DNA of 7,678 nucleotides from JAGLQA01 sp023135565 (GCA_030639305.1 DAOWCY010000283.1:1-7678); one strand, 5' to 3'. Numbered from the stretch's first letter, positions 1-6,862 are shown. Program-made: numbers and translations. The notes: generated by a model from the letters alone, not told the origin.

Positions 1-91
1 ACTTAAATGATACCACCATTTCTGCTACTTGGAAAAGAAAAAGAGTGTCCTAAGCTTTTTTAAGGGGCATTTGATATGTAGATTGGGCGGA

Positions 92-130
92 TTACTTTAT
101 CTGAGCAAAAACGGGTTACTTTATCTGAGC
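92..130. repeat. 24-nt-period direct repeat at the left edge
   Basis: The 15-mer TTACTTTATCTGAGC occurs twice, at 92-106 and 116-130, exactly 24 nt apart. The bases just before each copy are also similar (GGA and GGG). The pair lies immediately beyond the stop codon of the 156-aa gene. Closely spaced direct repeats like this are seen at the ends of some insertion sequences, where transposase binds several times, and as operator pairs. No transposase or second terminus is in the window, so the identity is open. The repeat itself is certain; its role is a guess. Confidence 0.6.
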
Positions 131-143
131 GCTATAGGTAAGC

Positions 144-614
144 TCACAACAGTCTTTTTATGTAATCATCGAATTTAACTTTTGTATTCCCCGAAACTTT
201 CCCTTTTCCTTTATAAGTCTTCTGGAAGCTTAAGTAGGTGGATAGAAATTCTGTAAAAATCATCACTTTCCAGTTTTCGAGGTCTTTTATTTTAGATATA
301 ATTGTCTCTGCTGTTTCATTTGATTTAAACTCGTCATCTACGAATTTGATATTATCATTGATAGCAGCTTCAAGTGCAGGGACAGATTGTACGAATCTCT
401 GATCTCTTAGTAGACTAAGGATTTGTAAAAGAAATTCAAGCTCATTTTTATCGAACACCCCTTTAAACGAATCGAGAGCAATTTCTCTTAGGTGTGGGTA
501 AATCTCCGCTGCTCTTGCCGCTCCAAAATTTCTTGTGCGGAATTTTTTTGTATCTGTGTAATATTTCTCAGCTATCGGATCAAATATTGACACATCGATT
601 TTTACTCTAATCAT
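144..614 (-). CDS. Hypothetical protein, 156 aa, family not recognised
   Basis: A complete minus-strand gene from ATG (612-614) to TGA (144-146). I chose this start because AAAGGAG lies 6 nt upstream of the ATG. The product begins MIRVKIDVSIFDP and looks soluble. It has no signal peptide, no membrane segment, no cysteines and no motif I can name. The middle (about residues 45-120) reads as amphipathic helices rich in Leu, Glu and Lys, and the C-terminus is basic (QKTYKGKGK, then KRLL). It lies 311 bp downstream of the NTPase-WD40 gene on the same strand, across a possible weak terminator, so it may be a separate unit. A TATAAAAT box lies at 634-641, without a convincing -35. It could be an accessory partner or target of the CHAT/STAND pair, or an unrelated cargo gene. 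Coding status is well supported by the start context and plausible composition; function is unknown. Confidence 0.78.
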   Translation of the reverse strand: MIRVKIDVSIFDPIAEKYYTDTKKFRTRNFGAARAAEIYPHLREIALDSFKGVFDKNELEFLLQILSLLRDQRFVQSVPALEAAINDNIKFVDDEFKSNETAETIISKIKDLENWKVMIFTEFLSTYLSFQKTYKGKGKVSGNTKVKFDDYIKRLL

Positions 615-620
615 GTTTGA

Positions 621-627
621 CTCCTTT
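621..627 (-). promoter_or_regulatory. Shine-Dalgarno site of the 156-aa gene
   Basis: On the minus strand the sequence reads AAAGGAG, six nucleotides, then ATG. This is near-perfect complementarity to the 16S rRNA tail and fixes the start at 614. It also shows that the host uses Shine-Dalgarno initiation, which is informative about lineage. Confidence 0.8.
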
Positions 628-738
628 AGAAATATTTTATAGCAATTCTCTTGCCAATTCGTATGTATCCCCGAATTCGAGAAAGATCTTATATAGTGAA
701 GGTTTTCAGGATTCTTTGATAAGTTGGTTTTTATACAG

Positions 739-769
739 TTGACAAAAAATTGTCATTTTTTTGACAAAA
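739..769. promoter_or_regulatory. TGACA palindrome in the 615-925 gap: weak terminator or operator
   Basis: The plus strand holds TTGACA at 739-744, TTGTCA at 750-755 and TTGACA again at 761-766. The two direct copies are 22 bp apart, about two helical turns, with the inverted copy between them. Read on the minus strand (the direction of the genes), TTGTCA, six A, TGACAA and six T form a short stem followed by a T-run, about 160 nt after the NTPase-WD40 stop codon. The stem has only two G-C pairs, so as an intrinsic terminator it would be weak. An operator for the downstream 156-aa gene is an equal possibility. Nothing else in 615-925 looks like a gene. Confidence 0.35.
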
Positions 770-925
770 TTTGGCACCCGGGAAACCTTTCGCACTTGAT
801 ACTTTTTTCACGAGTAACCCGCAACCCGGTGCAATAAGTCCCATCATTCCGGGTAAGTGATTTCGACAGGGCGGTTTCCTTATTTTCCAAAATGGCGGGG
901 AAGGGTGAAAGAACTAAACTGCTTC

Positions 926-3900
926 CTAATCCTCAATTCCATATTTCTGCTTCTGCTCTTCGGTTAACTTTTCCAGATTTCCTCTTTTCAAGAAATCCTC
1001 TAATGAAATCTGACAAACCTTCCATAACCGGGCGGTGTTATCCTCCGATCCAGTAAGAATGTTTTTGCCATCCGGGGAAAAGGCCACGGAAGTGACGCTA
1101 TATTTATGCCCTTTGAACTCCTGTATCGCATTTCCCAGCAGATCCCATAAGAGGGCGGTTTTATCTTTTGAGCCGGTGAGAATGTTTTTGCCATCCGGGG
1201 AAAAGGCCACGGAAGTGACAGATGATTTATGCCCTTTGAACTTCTGCAGCGTGTCTCCCCACAGGTTCCATAAGCGGGCGGTTTTATCTTTTGAGCTGGT
1301 GAGAATGGTTTTGCCGTCCGGGGAAAAGGCCACGAAAGTGACGCTATATTTATGCCCTTTGAACACCTGTACAGTGTTTCCCCGCAAATTCCATAACCGG
1401 GCGGTGGAATCGTCTGAACCAGTGAGAATGTTTTTGCCATCCGGGGAAAAGGCCACGGACGTGATATAACCAGTATAAGTATACCCTTTGAATTTCTGCA
1501 GCGTCTTTCTCCGCAGGTCCCATAAGCGGGCGGTGCCATCCGTTGAGCCGGTGAGAATGGTTTTGCCATCCGGGGCAAAGGCCACGGAAGTGACGCCATA
1601 TCTATGCCCTTTGAACTTCCGGACCAAGTTTCCCTGCATGTCCCATAACCGGGCGGTGGAATCGTCTGAACCTGTGAGAATGGTGTTGCCATCGGGGGAA
1701 AAGGCCACGGAAGTGATGCTAAATTTATGCCCTTTGAACTTCCGGACCAGGTTTCCCTGTATGTCCCATATCCGGGCGGTATGATCCCATGAGCCGCCAG
1801 TGAGAATGTTTTTGCCAGTCGGGGAAAAGGCCACGGAAGTGACAGATGATTTATGCCCTTTGAACTCCTGTATCGCATTTCCCTGCAGATCCCATAAGCG
1901 GGCGGTTTTATCTTTTGAGCCGGTGAGAATGGTTTTGCCATCCGGGGCGAAGGCCACGGAAGTGACAGATGATTTTTCCCCTTTGAACTCCTGTACCATA
2001 TTGCCCTGTAGGTCCCATAATAGAGTGGCATTTTTTTCAGAATTAATCATAACCATAGGGAAACTCCATTCTAATCCAGTTAGAATGGTTTTTCCGTCCG
2101 GGGAAAAGGCCACGGACGTGATATAACCAGTATAAGTATGCCCTTCGAACTTCTGCAGCGTCTTTCCCCGCATGTCCCATAACCGGGCGGTATTATCTTT
2201 TGAGCCGGTGAGAATGGTTTTGCCATCCGGGGCGAAGGCCACGGAAGTGACGCCACTGATATGCCTTTTGAATTTCTGCAGCGTGTCTCCCCGCAGGTCC
2301 CATAAGCGAGCGGTCTTATCTTTTGAGCCGGTGAGAATGGTTTTTCCATCAGGGGCAAAGGCCACGGAAGTGATTTCTTCGGTATGCCCTTTGAACTCCT
2401 GTATCGCATTTCCCTGCATGTCCCATAAGCGGGCGGTATTATCTTTTGAGCTGGTGAGAATGGTTCTGCCATCCGGGGAAAAGGCCACGGAAGTGACGCC
2501 ACCGATATGCCCTTTGAACTCATGCAGCGTATTTCCCTGAAGGTCCCATAAACGGGCGGTTGCATCTCTTGAGCCAGTGAGAATGGTTTTACCGTCCAGG
2601 GAAAAAGCCACTGAAGAGACGTAATCCTTATGTCCTTTGAACTCATGTAATTTCTTTCCCTGCAGATCCCATAAGCGGGCGGTTTTATCTTTTGAGCCGG
2701 TGAGAATGGTTTTGCCATCCGGGGAAAAGGCCACGGAAGTGATACTCTCTCTATGTGTTGCTGCGATTTTATAAAAATTATTTTCCCTGTAAATCTTATA
2801 AATGGTATCGGTTACCGCTTGATTCTTATGCAAACGCCATGCTTTTTCGGCAATTCGCAACGCCAGGTTAGGGTTCCATTCTACCACTGTTTCCGCAATT
2901 ACCGCCAAGCGGCGGGCATTGGCTTCTTTTTCTTTTTTCTCAGCAATTCTTTTTTGCTGTCCAGAATATTCCAGGCTGACTTTGGCTTCTCCTGTTTTCT
3001 TATCAGCAAGCTTTTTGCTGGCTATCGCTTCTTTTGTTTTTTCTTCAGCAAGTTCTTTGCTTACGATTGCTTCTTTCGTTTTCTTTTCAGCAATCTTTTT
3101 TTGTTCTTCAGCAAATTTTTGGCTTGCGACTGCTTCTTCTGTTTTCTTATTGGCAAGTTCTTTACTTTCTAACGCTTCTTTTATTTTTTTCTCAGCAATT
3201 CTTTTTTGTTCTTCCGCAATTTGTTGGTTTGCGATTGCTTCTTTTGTTTTCTCTTCAGCAACCTTCCACTGCCAACCTGCAAACACAGCAAATAATAATA
3301 GTATTACAACAATACAGGTTGTACCAATAACGAAGTTCCTTCTTCGTTTAGAGGTATGTTTTCTACTTTTTGCTATAAAATCAATCTCTTCCGCCTCTAA
3401 TCTCGATTCCAGCTTTTTTTCATAAGGCTCGATATAGTTCAATTCCCCCTTAGCCAGGAGGGAAGCAGTATCGCCATAAGCGACAAAACGGTCTTTTACC
3501 AGCCGCTCCACCTTAAGCAATGTTTTCTCTTCCACGCTTCGTTTATCGTCGATTCTCAAAGCCAAAGCATCATGAGCGATTTCATAGGTCTTTTGATTCT
3601 CCGAAAGACGCAAAATTCGGGAACTTTCCAAACCAGCCAAACAATCGTTTAAAATACCTTCTGCTGCGTCTAACCGCCCGAAAAGTACCTCTTTTTCCAG
3701 CGGTAAATTGGTCCCTTCCACAGTGACAAAGCAGTTGAGCACCTGCCAGACAAATTCATCCGGCACTTCCCGGTGTTTTCCCTCTAAGTTTTTTTGCACC
3801 CCTTTCGTTTGCTCATCTAAAAAAGCCGCCATTACATCGCTGATTTTACCAACCCTTTCCACCAAATCAGGAGTGAACAAAATCCCACCTTTTTCCTCAC

Positions 3901-4684
3901 TTACTTCCGAGCGTTTTTCCGCCTCCCTGTACAGGCGGTCCAGGTAGACCTGCAAATAAGGCAGCCCTATGAGACCCTGTTCATCCCTGTTGTTTGTTAC
4001 GATTCCTTTGACCGTTTCTTCCCGATCCGCGAAGCTGATGCCAAAGGCGTCGCAAGAACCACCGATAACCTCTTTCAACGCTAAGGGAGGCATCGGCTCC
4101 ACCCGGAAGCGGTGATTGAACAGTTGAGGCACTACTTTCTCAAAATCATAGAGCCGGGCAATATACTCTTCCCGCATAATAAATAATATTTTACAAGGAA
4201 CCCCACCTTTACGCCTATCCCGGCCCAGGGCTTCGAGCAATTGCCTAATGGTTTCAAAAAATTCCCGGCGCTCTTCTTTTGAACCCAAAATAAACAGTTC
4301 CTCGAACTGGTCGAAAATTAAATAGATGGGTCTGAGAAAATCAAGATAAAGCGAACGAATTCCTTCAAAGACCGGGGCATCCCGTTCAATCGGTGTTTCC
4401 ACTTTATTCCCGATCTCACGCTGCAGAGAGGCATTGATGTTTTCACCTCTCCTGATATAGATGTCAAACCAATCGCTTTCCCGGAACCGGTTGGCAAGCC
4501 CGCATTGGATCAGGCTGGTCTTACCGGTTCCCGATTGCCCGTAAATCAGCAGCAGGTTGGTTTTAAACGTGGTCTCGTATAATAATTCGATCTCCTTTTC
4601 CCTACCGAAAAAAATATCCTTATCTTTTTTCTCGTAAGGGTCTAAGAATTTAAAAGGTGATTTTTTCACGTTACCACTCCGCAC
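926..4684 (-). CDS. nSTAND1 NTPase - transmembrane - coiled coil - WD40 protein (1252 aa)
   Basis: A large signalling ATPase of the STAND class, probably the sensor and switch of the locus. It starts at GTG 4682-4684, fixed by AAGGAG 8 nt upstream, and ends with TAG. Residues 10-430 are the NTPase module: an FFGRE entry motif (25-29), Walker A GQSGTGKTS (49-57, Lys55) and Walker B DQFEE (125-129), then a helical or winged-helix part ending near EIAHDALA. A basic stretch KRRRN precedes one membrane helix at about 450-470. Residues 473-595 are a Lys/Glu/Ala-rich coiled coil built from repeated KxKEAxxSxxxAEE units, followed by a helical linker to 643. Residues 644-1222 are 14 WD40 repeats of about 41 aa, enough for two seven-bladed propellers; the tail is charged. 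Such proteins have been annotated 'high-affinity carbon uptake protein Hat/HatR', which is misleading. The gene overlaps the CHAT gene by 19 bp, so the two are probably translationally coupled. Domain calls are secure; the trigger is unknown. Confidence 0.93.
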   Translation of the reverse strand: MRSGNVKKSPFKFLDPYEKKDKDIFFGREKEIELLYETTFKTNLLLIYGQSGTGKTSLIQCGLANRFRESDWFDIYIRRGENINASLQREIGNKVETPIERDAPVFEGIRSLYLDFLRPIYLIFDQFEELFILGSKEERREFFETIRQLLEALGRDRRKGGVPCKILFIMREEYIARLYDFEKVVPQLFNHRFRVEPMPPLALKEVIGGSCDAFGISFADREETVKGIVTNNRDEQGLIGLPYLQVYLDRLYREAEKRSEVSEEKGGILFTPDLVERVGKISDVMAAFLDEQTKGVQKNLEGKHREVPDEFVWQVLNCFVTVEGTNLPLEKEVLFGRLDAAEGILNDCLAGLESSRILRLSENQKTYEIAHDALALRIDDKRSVEEKTLLKVERLVKDRFVAYGDTASLLAKGELNYIEPYEKKLESRLEAEEIDFIAKSRKHTSKRRRNFVIGTTCIVVILLLFAVFAGWQWKVAEEKTKEAIANQQIAEEQKRIAEKKIKEALESKELANKKTEEAVASQKFAEEQKKIAEKKTKEAIVSKELAEEKTKEAIASKKLADKKTGEAKVSLEYSGQQKRIAEKKEKEANARRLAVIAETVVEWNPNLALRIAEKAWRLHKNQAVTDTIYKIYRENNFYKIAATHRESITSVAFSPDGKTILTGSKDKTARLWDLQGKKLHEFKGHKDYVSSVAFSLDGKTILTGSRDATARLWDLQGNTLHEFKGHIGGVTSVAFSPDGRTILTSSKDNTARLWDMQGNAIQEFKGHTEEITSVAFAPDGKTILTGSKDKTARLWDLRGDTLQKFKRHISGVTSVAFAPDGKTILTGSKDNTARLWDMRGKTLQKFEGHTYTGYITSVAFSPDGKTILTGLEWSFPMVMINSEKNATLLWDLQGNMVQEFKGEKSSVTSVAFAPDGKTILTGSKDKTARLWDLQGNAIQEFKGHKSSVTSVAFSPTGKNILTGGSWDHTARIWDIQGNLVRKFKGHKFSITSVAFSPDGNTILTGSDDSTARLWDMQGNLVRKFKGHRYGVTSVAFAPDGKTILTGSTDGTARLWDLRRKTLQKFKGYTYTGYITSVAFSPDGKNILTGSDDSTARLWNLRGNTVQVFKGHKYSVTFVAFSPDGKTILTSSKDKTARLWNLWGDTLQKFKGHKSSVTSVAFSPDGKNILTGSKDKTALLWDLLGNAIQEFKGHKYSVTSVAFSPDGKNILTGSEDNTARLWKVCQISLEDFLKRGNLEKLTEEQKQKYGIED
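1022..2755 (-). repeat. 14-copy tandem array of ~123-bp WD40-coding repeats
   Basis: The 3' half of the NTPase-WD40 gene consists of 14 tandem units of about 123 bp (41 aa), each encoding a blade of the form VTSVAFSPDGKTILTGSKD followed by TARLWD. Conservation is at DNA level: stretches such as GCCATCCGGGG and AAGGCCACGGAAGTGA recur almost unchanged in nearly every unit. Most variation lies between blades (the loop before TSVAF) and in the residues after WD. Two units carry a TYTGY insertion in the inter-blade loop, about 657 bp apart, and one blade (coding about 2011-2090) holds an extra insert of about 13 aa. The pattern indicates recent duplication or gene conversion. Confidence 0.92.
2925..3268 (-). 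repeat. Degenerate repeats coding for the coiled coil
   Basis: This part of the NTPase-WD40 gene encodes repeated Lys/Glu/Ala-rich units such as EKKTKEAIVSKELAEE, KTKEAIASKKLADKK and EEQKRIAEKK. The DNA echoes this, with recurring plus-strand words such as TTCTTTTGTTTTC and TCAGCAA. It is a long helical stalk directly after the membrane helix, probably joining the membrane anchor to the propellers or driving self-association. The repeats are more diverged than the WD40 units, so this array is older or under less homogenisation. Confidence 0.7.
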
Positions 4685-6429
4685 AGCGTGCGCTCCTTAA
4701 AATCTTCCATTAGTTCCTTTACCTGTGGATATTTCTCATCCAGAACCGTTAATGTTTCCTCCCGGTTGTCGATGAATTTATAAACATAACACTCCTTTCC
4801 CTGCATCACTTCTCGATGGCTGTAGAAAAAGAGTTTTGAAAACTCATCACCCGTGAGGGCGTTTTCATCGATTATAAAAGGGGAAAGGCTGAGGTATCTT
4901 CCCACCTCCTCACTGTTTTTTAGGAAAATCACCGACTTATTGTCCGTAAAGGTATCAAACTCCGCTGCTTCGTCCGCCACTCCTTCCGTAGCCCTGTTCA
5001 GGACGACTTCATTATGGTTGAAGGTGGCTTTTTTATGCCTGGGCTTTATAACTTCAATAGTTTTTATCGTAGTCAGTTGATAGTTGACAAAAAAGGCCAG
5101 CCTTTTTAAAATCGTACCCAGGTGTGCTTCCCCCTGGACACAAAGACTCTCGATTTCATCCGCTTTCATCCCGTTAATTGTCTCCTCGGACACCGGGTCT
5201 TTAAGTATTTCTTTTTTTATCTCTTCCATGAAAAGATGTGCCTCATAAAAGTCACTTCCGGTCTGGAAGTTCTCTTTTAAGGTGCTGAATTCCCGGATAA
5301 AACAGCCGATGTTGTTTTCCTCGAAAATCCCCAGCAGTGCAGCTATCAGTTTGACATAATTGAAGGTGAGAAAACTACCGGGACCAAGTGTAAAAAAGCT
5401 GTTGAAAGCGGTTAAATAATCCTCATTGATAGCCAGTTTCGGGTCTTCGATTTGGGCGTCCCATAGTTGAGACAGCATGGTGAAACACAGCAATTCGATA
5501 GTGGTTTGATATGTTATCACCAATTGTTTCAACCGTTGTTCATCTATAGTATTTTTATAAAAAAGCAATCGTAACTGTTCACCTACCGGCATGGGAAAAC
5601 CGTCAATTACTGTCTTGCGTACTGCTCTCCAATCCATTTTGATCGGTCTTTCAACACCTAAAGCGGTCATTTCATTAAATACTGTTTCGATCAGGTGGGT
5701 ATTAACTTTTACACCGCTGCTGGCTGAAATTCCACTGCCGCGAATAATAATAGAATCCCGGTTGGATGTGGGCAGCTTCCACTGCAATACCTCCGGGCTA
5801 TTTTTATTGTAATACAAACCCCAAGGACACTGTATATTTGCATCTTTCTCCTCCCCTTCGCAGATGACATCTTTACTGGAATACCAGTTTATCTCTTTCG
5901 ATTTCCCATATTTGGCGGTGATAAATGATTTGGCCGTTTCGAAGGCCGCTTGAACAGAAACCTGACCGGCAAGCGCATAATAGAATTGTTCTGCAAATTC
6001 GGTTGCTGTTCGGTCTTTGACCGGCACCGACGTGGCGATGACGGCCTTCACGCCCGCAGTGAGTAAAAGCTTCACTTGCTTTAAGGTGGCACAGCCGTTG
6101 AGAAAAACCAATTGCAGTTGTTTTTGTTGTCCCATCAGATTTGCCAGTCCCTGCGCATGTGCCTGCTGCGGTTCCCCCTTAGGGGTTTCCAGTTGTAAAT
6201 GAGTGCCTCCAGCATGCCCACCAAAATGGAAAATTGCGATACGGTCCCGATAGCGATTGAACAATTCAAATATATCCTCTACAGAGGCACTCTCTTCTTT
6301 ATGGACCTGGATGTAATTGTTGTCATGATGAGTAAGTAGGGATTTGAAGACATTTTTCCCTTCCCTGGAAATCATGGGCAGGTAGTCGTCTTTATCATTG
6401 GCAAATCCTAAAACAATAACTGGCTTCAT
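4666..6429 (-). CDS. CHAT-domain (caspase-like) protease, 587 aa
   Basis: A cysteine protease-like effector of the CHAT (caspase HetF-associated with TPRs) family. From ATG 6427-6429 the protein begins MKPVIVLGFANDKDDYLPMI, the usual beginning of this family. The CHAT domain covers about residues 1-205. The catalytic pair is visible: His72 in HFGGHAGG and Cys113 in FLNGCAT, followed by VKAVIATSVPV and a PWGLYY segment that closes the domain. Residues 230-460 are mostly helical with no named domain. Residues 475-587 form a separate-looking module (KSVIFLKN, YLSLSPFIIDENA, YVYKFIDN). There is no signal peptide or membrane helix, so it should act in the cytoplasm. Its 3' end overlaps the NTPase gene by 19 bp. 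The start is less certain: the ATG has no clear Shine-Dalgarno site, and the frame stays open upstream, with a GTG at 6561 that would give 631 aa. Family and intact dyad are secure; the substrate is unknown. Confidence 0.9.
   Translation of the reverse strand: MKPVIVLGFANDKDDYLPMISREGKNVFKSLLTHHDNNYIQVHKEESASVEDIFELFNRYRDRIAIFHFGGHAGGTHLQLETPKGEPQQAHAQGLANLMGQQKQLQLVFLNGCATLKQVKLLLTAGVKAVIATSVPVKDRTATEFAEQFYYALAGQVSVQAAFETAKSFITAKYGKSKEINWYSSKDVICEGEEKDANIQCPWGLYYNKNSPEVLQWKLPTSNRDSIIIRGSGISASSGVKVNTHLIETVFNEMTALGVERPIKMDWRAVRKTVIDGFPMPVGEQLRLLFYKNTIDEQRLKQLVITYQTTIELLCFTMLSQLWDAQIEDPKLAINEDYLTAFNSFFTLGPGSFLTFNYVKLIAALLGIFEENNIGCFIREFSTLKENFQTGSDFYEAHLFMEEIKKEILKDPVSEETINGMKADEIESLCVQGEAHLGTILKRLAFFVNYQLTTIKTIEVIKPRHKKATFNHNEVVLNRATEGVADEAAEFDTFTDNKSVIFLKNSEEVGRYLSLSPFIIDENALTGDEFSKLFFYSHREVMQGKECYVYKFIDNREETLTVLDEKYPQVKELMEDFKERTLCGVVT
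4693..4698 (-). promoter_or_regulatory. Shine-Dalgarno site deciding the GTG start of the NTPase gene
   Basis: AAGGAG on the minus strand, inside the last codons of the CHAT gene, is followed after 8 nt by GTG at 4684-4682. No ATG lies close by in frame, so this site decides the start. Placing the site in the upstream coding sequence fits reinitiation or coupled translation of the two proteins. Confidence 0.75.
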
Positions 6430-6618
6430 GGCTTTATTGTAATATAAACTGAAGAAAAACTCAAGGATTCCGACAGGTTGAATGTCTCCACCAGGGGTAT
6501 TAAAAACCTTGTTAACAATCGCAGCCTGTGGTTCCGGGGCTGCTCCTTTGCCCACAGCCACCCTGATTGTCGATTCTCGGGCGAAGAACTCAAACTCCTT
6601 AAAATGTATGGCACGGTA
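6430..6618 (-). other. Open in-frame extension upstream of the CHAT ATG, no good start codon
   Basis: Reading upstream from the CHAT ATG, the frame stays open for 63 codons, up to a TAA at 6619-6621. The translation (FKEFEFFARESTIRVAVGKG, then APEPQAAIVNKV, ending SLYYNKA) looks like real protein rather than random sequence. Yet it contains no ATG. The only usual start codons are GTG at 6561 and 6555, with only an AGG touching the first. An AAGGAG at 6595-6600 has no in-frame start at usable distance. It may be a true N-terminal part started at GTG 6561, the remnant of a small domain or gene whose start was lost, or a chance open frame. Confidence 0.4.
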
Positions 6619-6662
6619 TTATGAATCGCTCCAATTGATTGAGTCTGATTGCGTCTCAAAAT

Positions 6663-6690
6663 TCTATAGCGCCTCGATTCTCTGGATCAA
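6663..6690 (-). promoter_or_regulatory. Candidate sigma-70-type promoter of the CHAT-STAND operon
   Basis: The minus strand reads TTGATC (6690-6685), 16 nt, then TATAGA (6668-6663), each matching four of six consensus bases. Two A-tracts lie just upstream of the -35 and could act as an UP element. Transcription would begin near 6655, giving a leader of about 225 nt before the CHAT ATG. It is the best candidate I see upstream of the operon, but the match is modest. Confidence 0.35.
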
Positions 6691-6785
6691 TTTTTTTGGT
6701 TTTTTCCCGAATCAGGATTTTTTACATCCAGTTCGATTTTTTGGATTTCAAATGGAGAAACAAAAGATGCTAAAAATTTAGCACC

Positions 6786-6804
6786 GGTCACCATTTGGTC
6801 ACCA
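6786..6804. repeat. GGTCACCA direct repeat pair, 11-bp period
   Basis: GGTCACCA occurs at 6786-6793 and 6797-6804, one DNA turn apart. The same hexamer GGTCAC recurs at 7047-7076, on the far side of the tRNA fragment. Repeats of this sort flanking an attachment core are typical of arm-type integrase binding sites. The repeats are certain; the role is inferred. Confidence 0.6.
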
Positions 6805-6862
6805 CTGGGTGTTTTTTGGGATAATTTGCTTTTCAGAAGGGGCGGAAAGCCGTATCAGTAAA

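Noticed and set aside
1000..2718. Several long open frames on both strands across the WD40-coding region
   Set aside because: They arise because a 123-bp repeat, a multiple of three, without stops in other frames stays open over many units. Their translations are themselves repetitive and unlike proteins; the real frame encodes clear WD40 blades.
2753..3425. Plus-strand open frames rich in Phe, Leu and Ser opposite the coiled coil, looking like membrane proteins
   Set aside because: They are the antisense of Lys/Glu/Ala-rich coiled-coil codons, which always read as Phe/Leu/Ser. There is no start context and the sense frame is convincing.
926..4684. Annotation as a high-affinity carbon uptake protein (Hat/HatR)
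   Set aside because: That label spreads through databases by WD40/STAND similarity. No transport or carbon-uptake feature is visible, and the CHAT partner points to signalling or conflict.
6426..6659. A 77-aa minus-strand frame whose TGA overlaps the CHAT ATG in the form ATGA, suggesting a coupled upstream gene
   Set aside because: It would need a TTG start without a Shine-Dalgarno site, and its composition is poor. The frame shared with the CHAT gene looks more protein-like. The overlap is probably chance.
6801..6818. CACC-ACTG-GGTG hairpin followed by six T as an intrinsic terminator on the plus strand
   Set aside because: The stem is only four base pairs and no plus-strand gene ends here.
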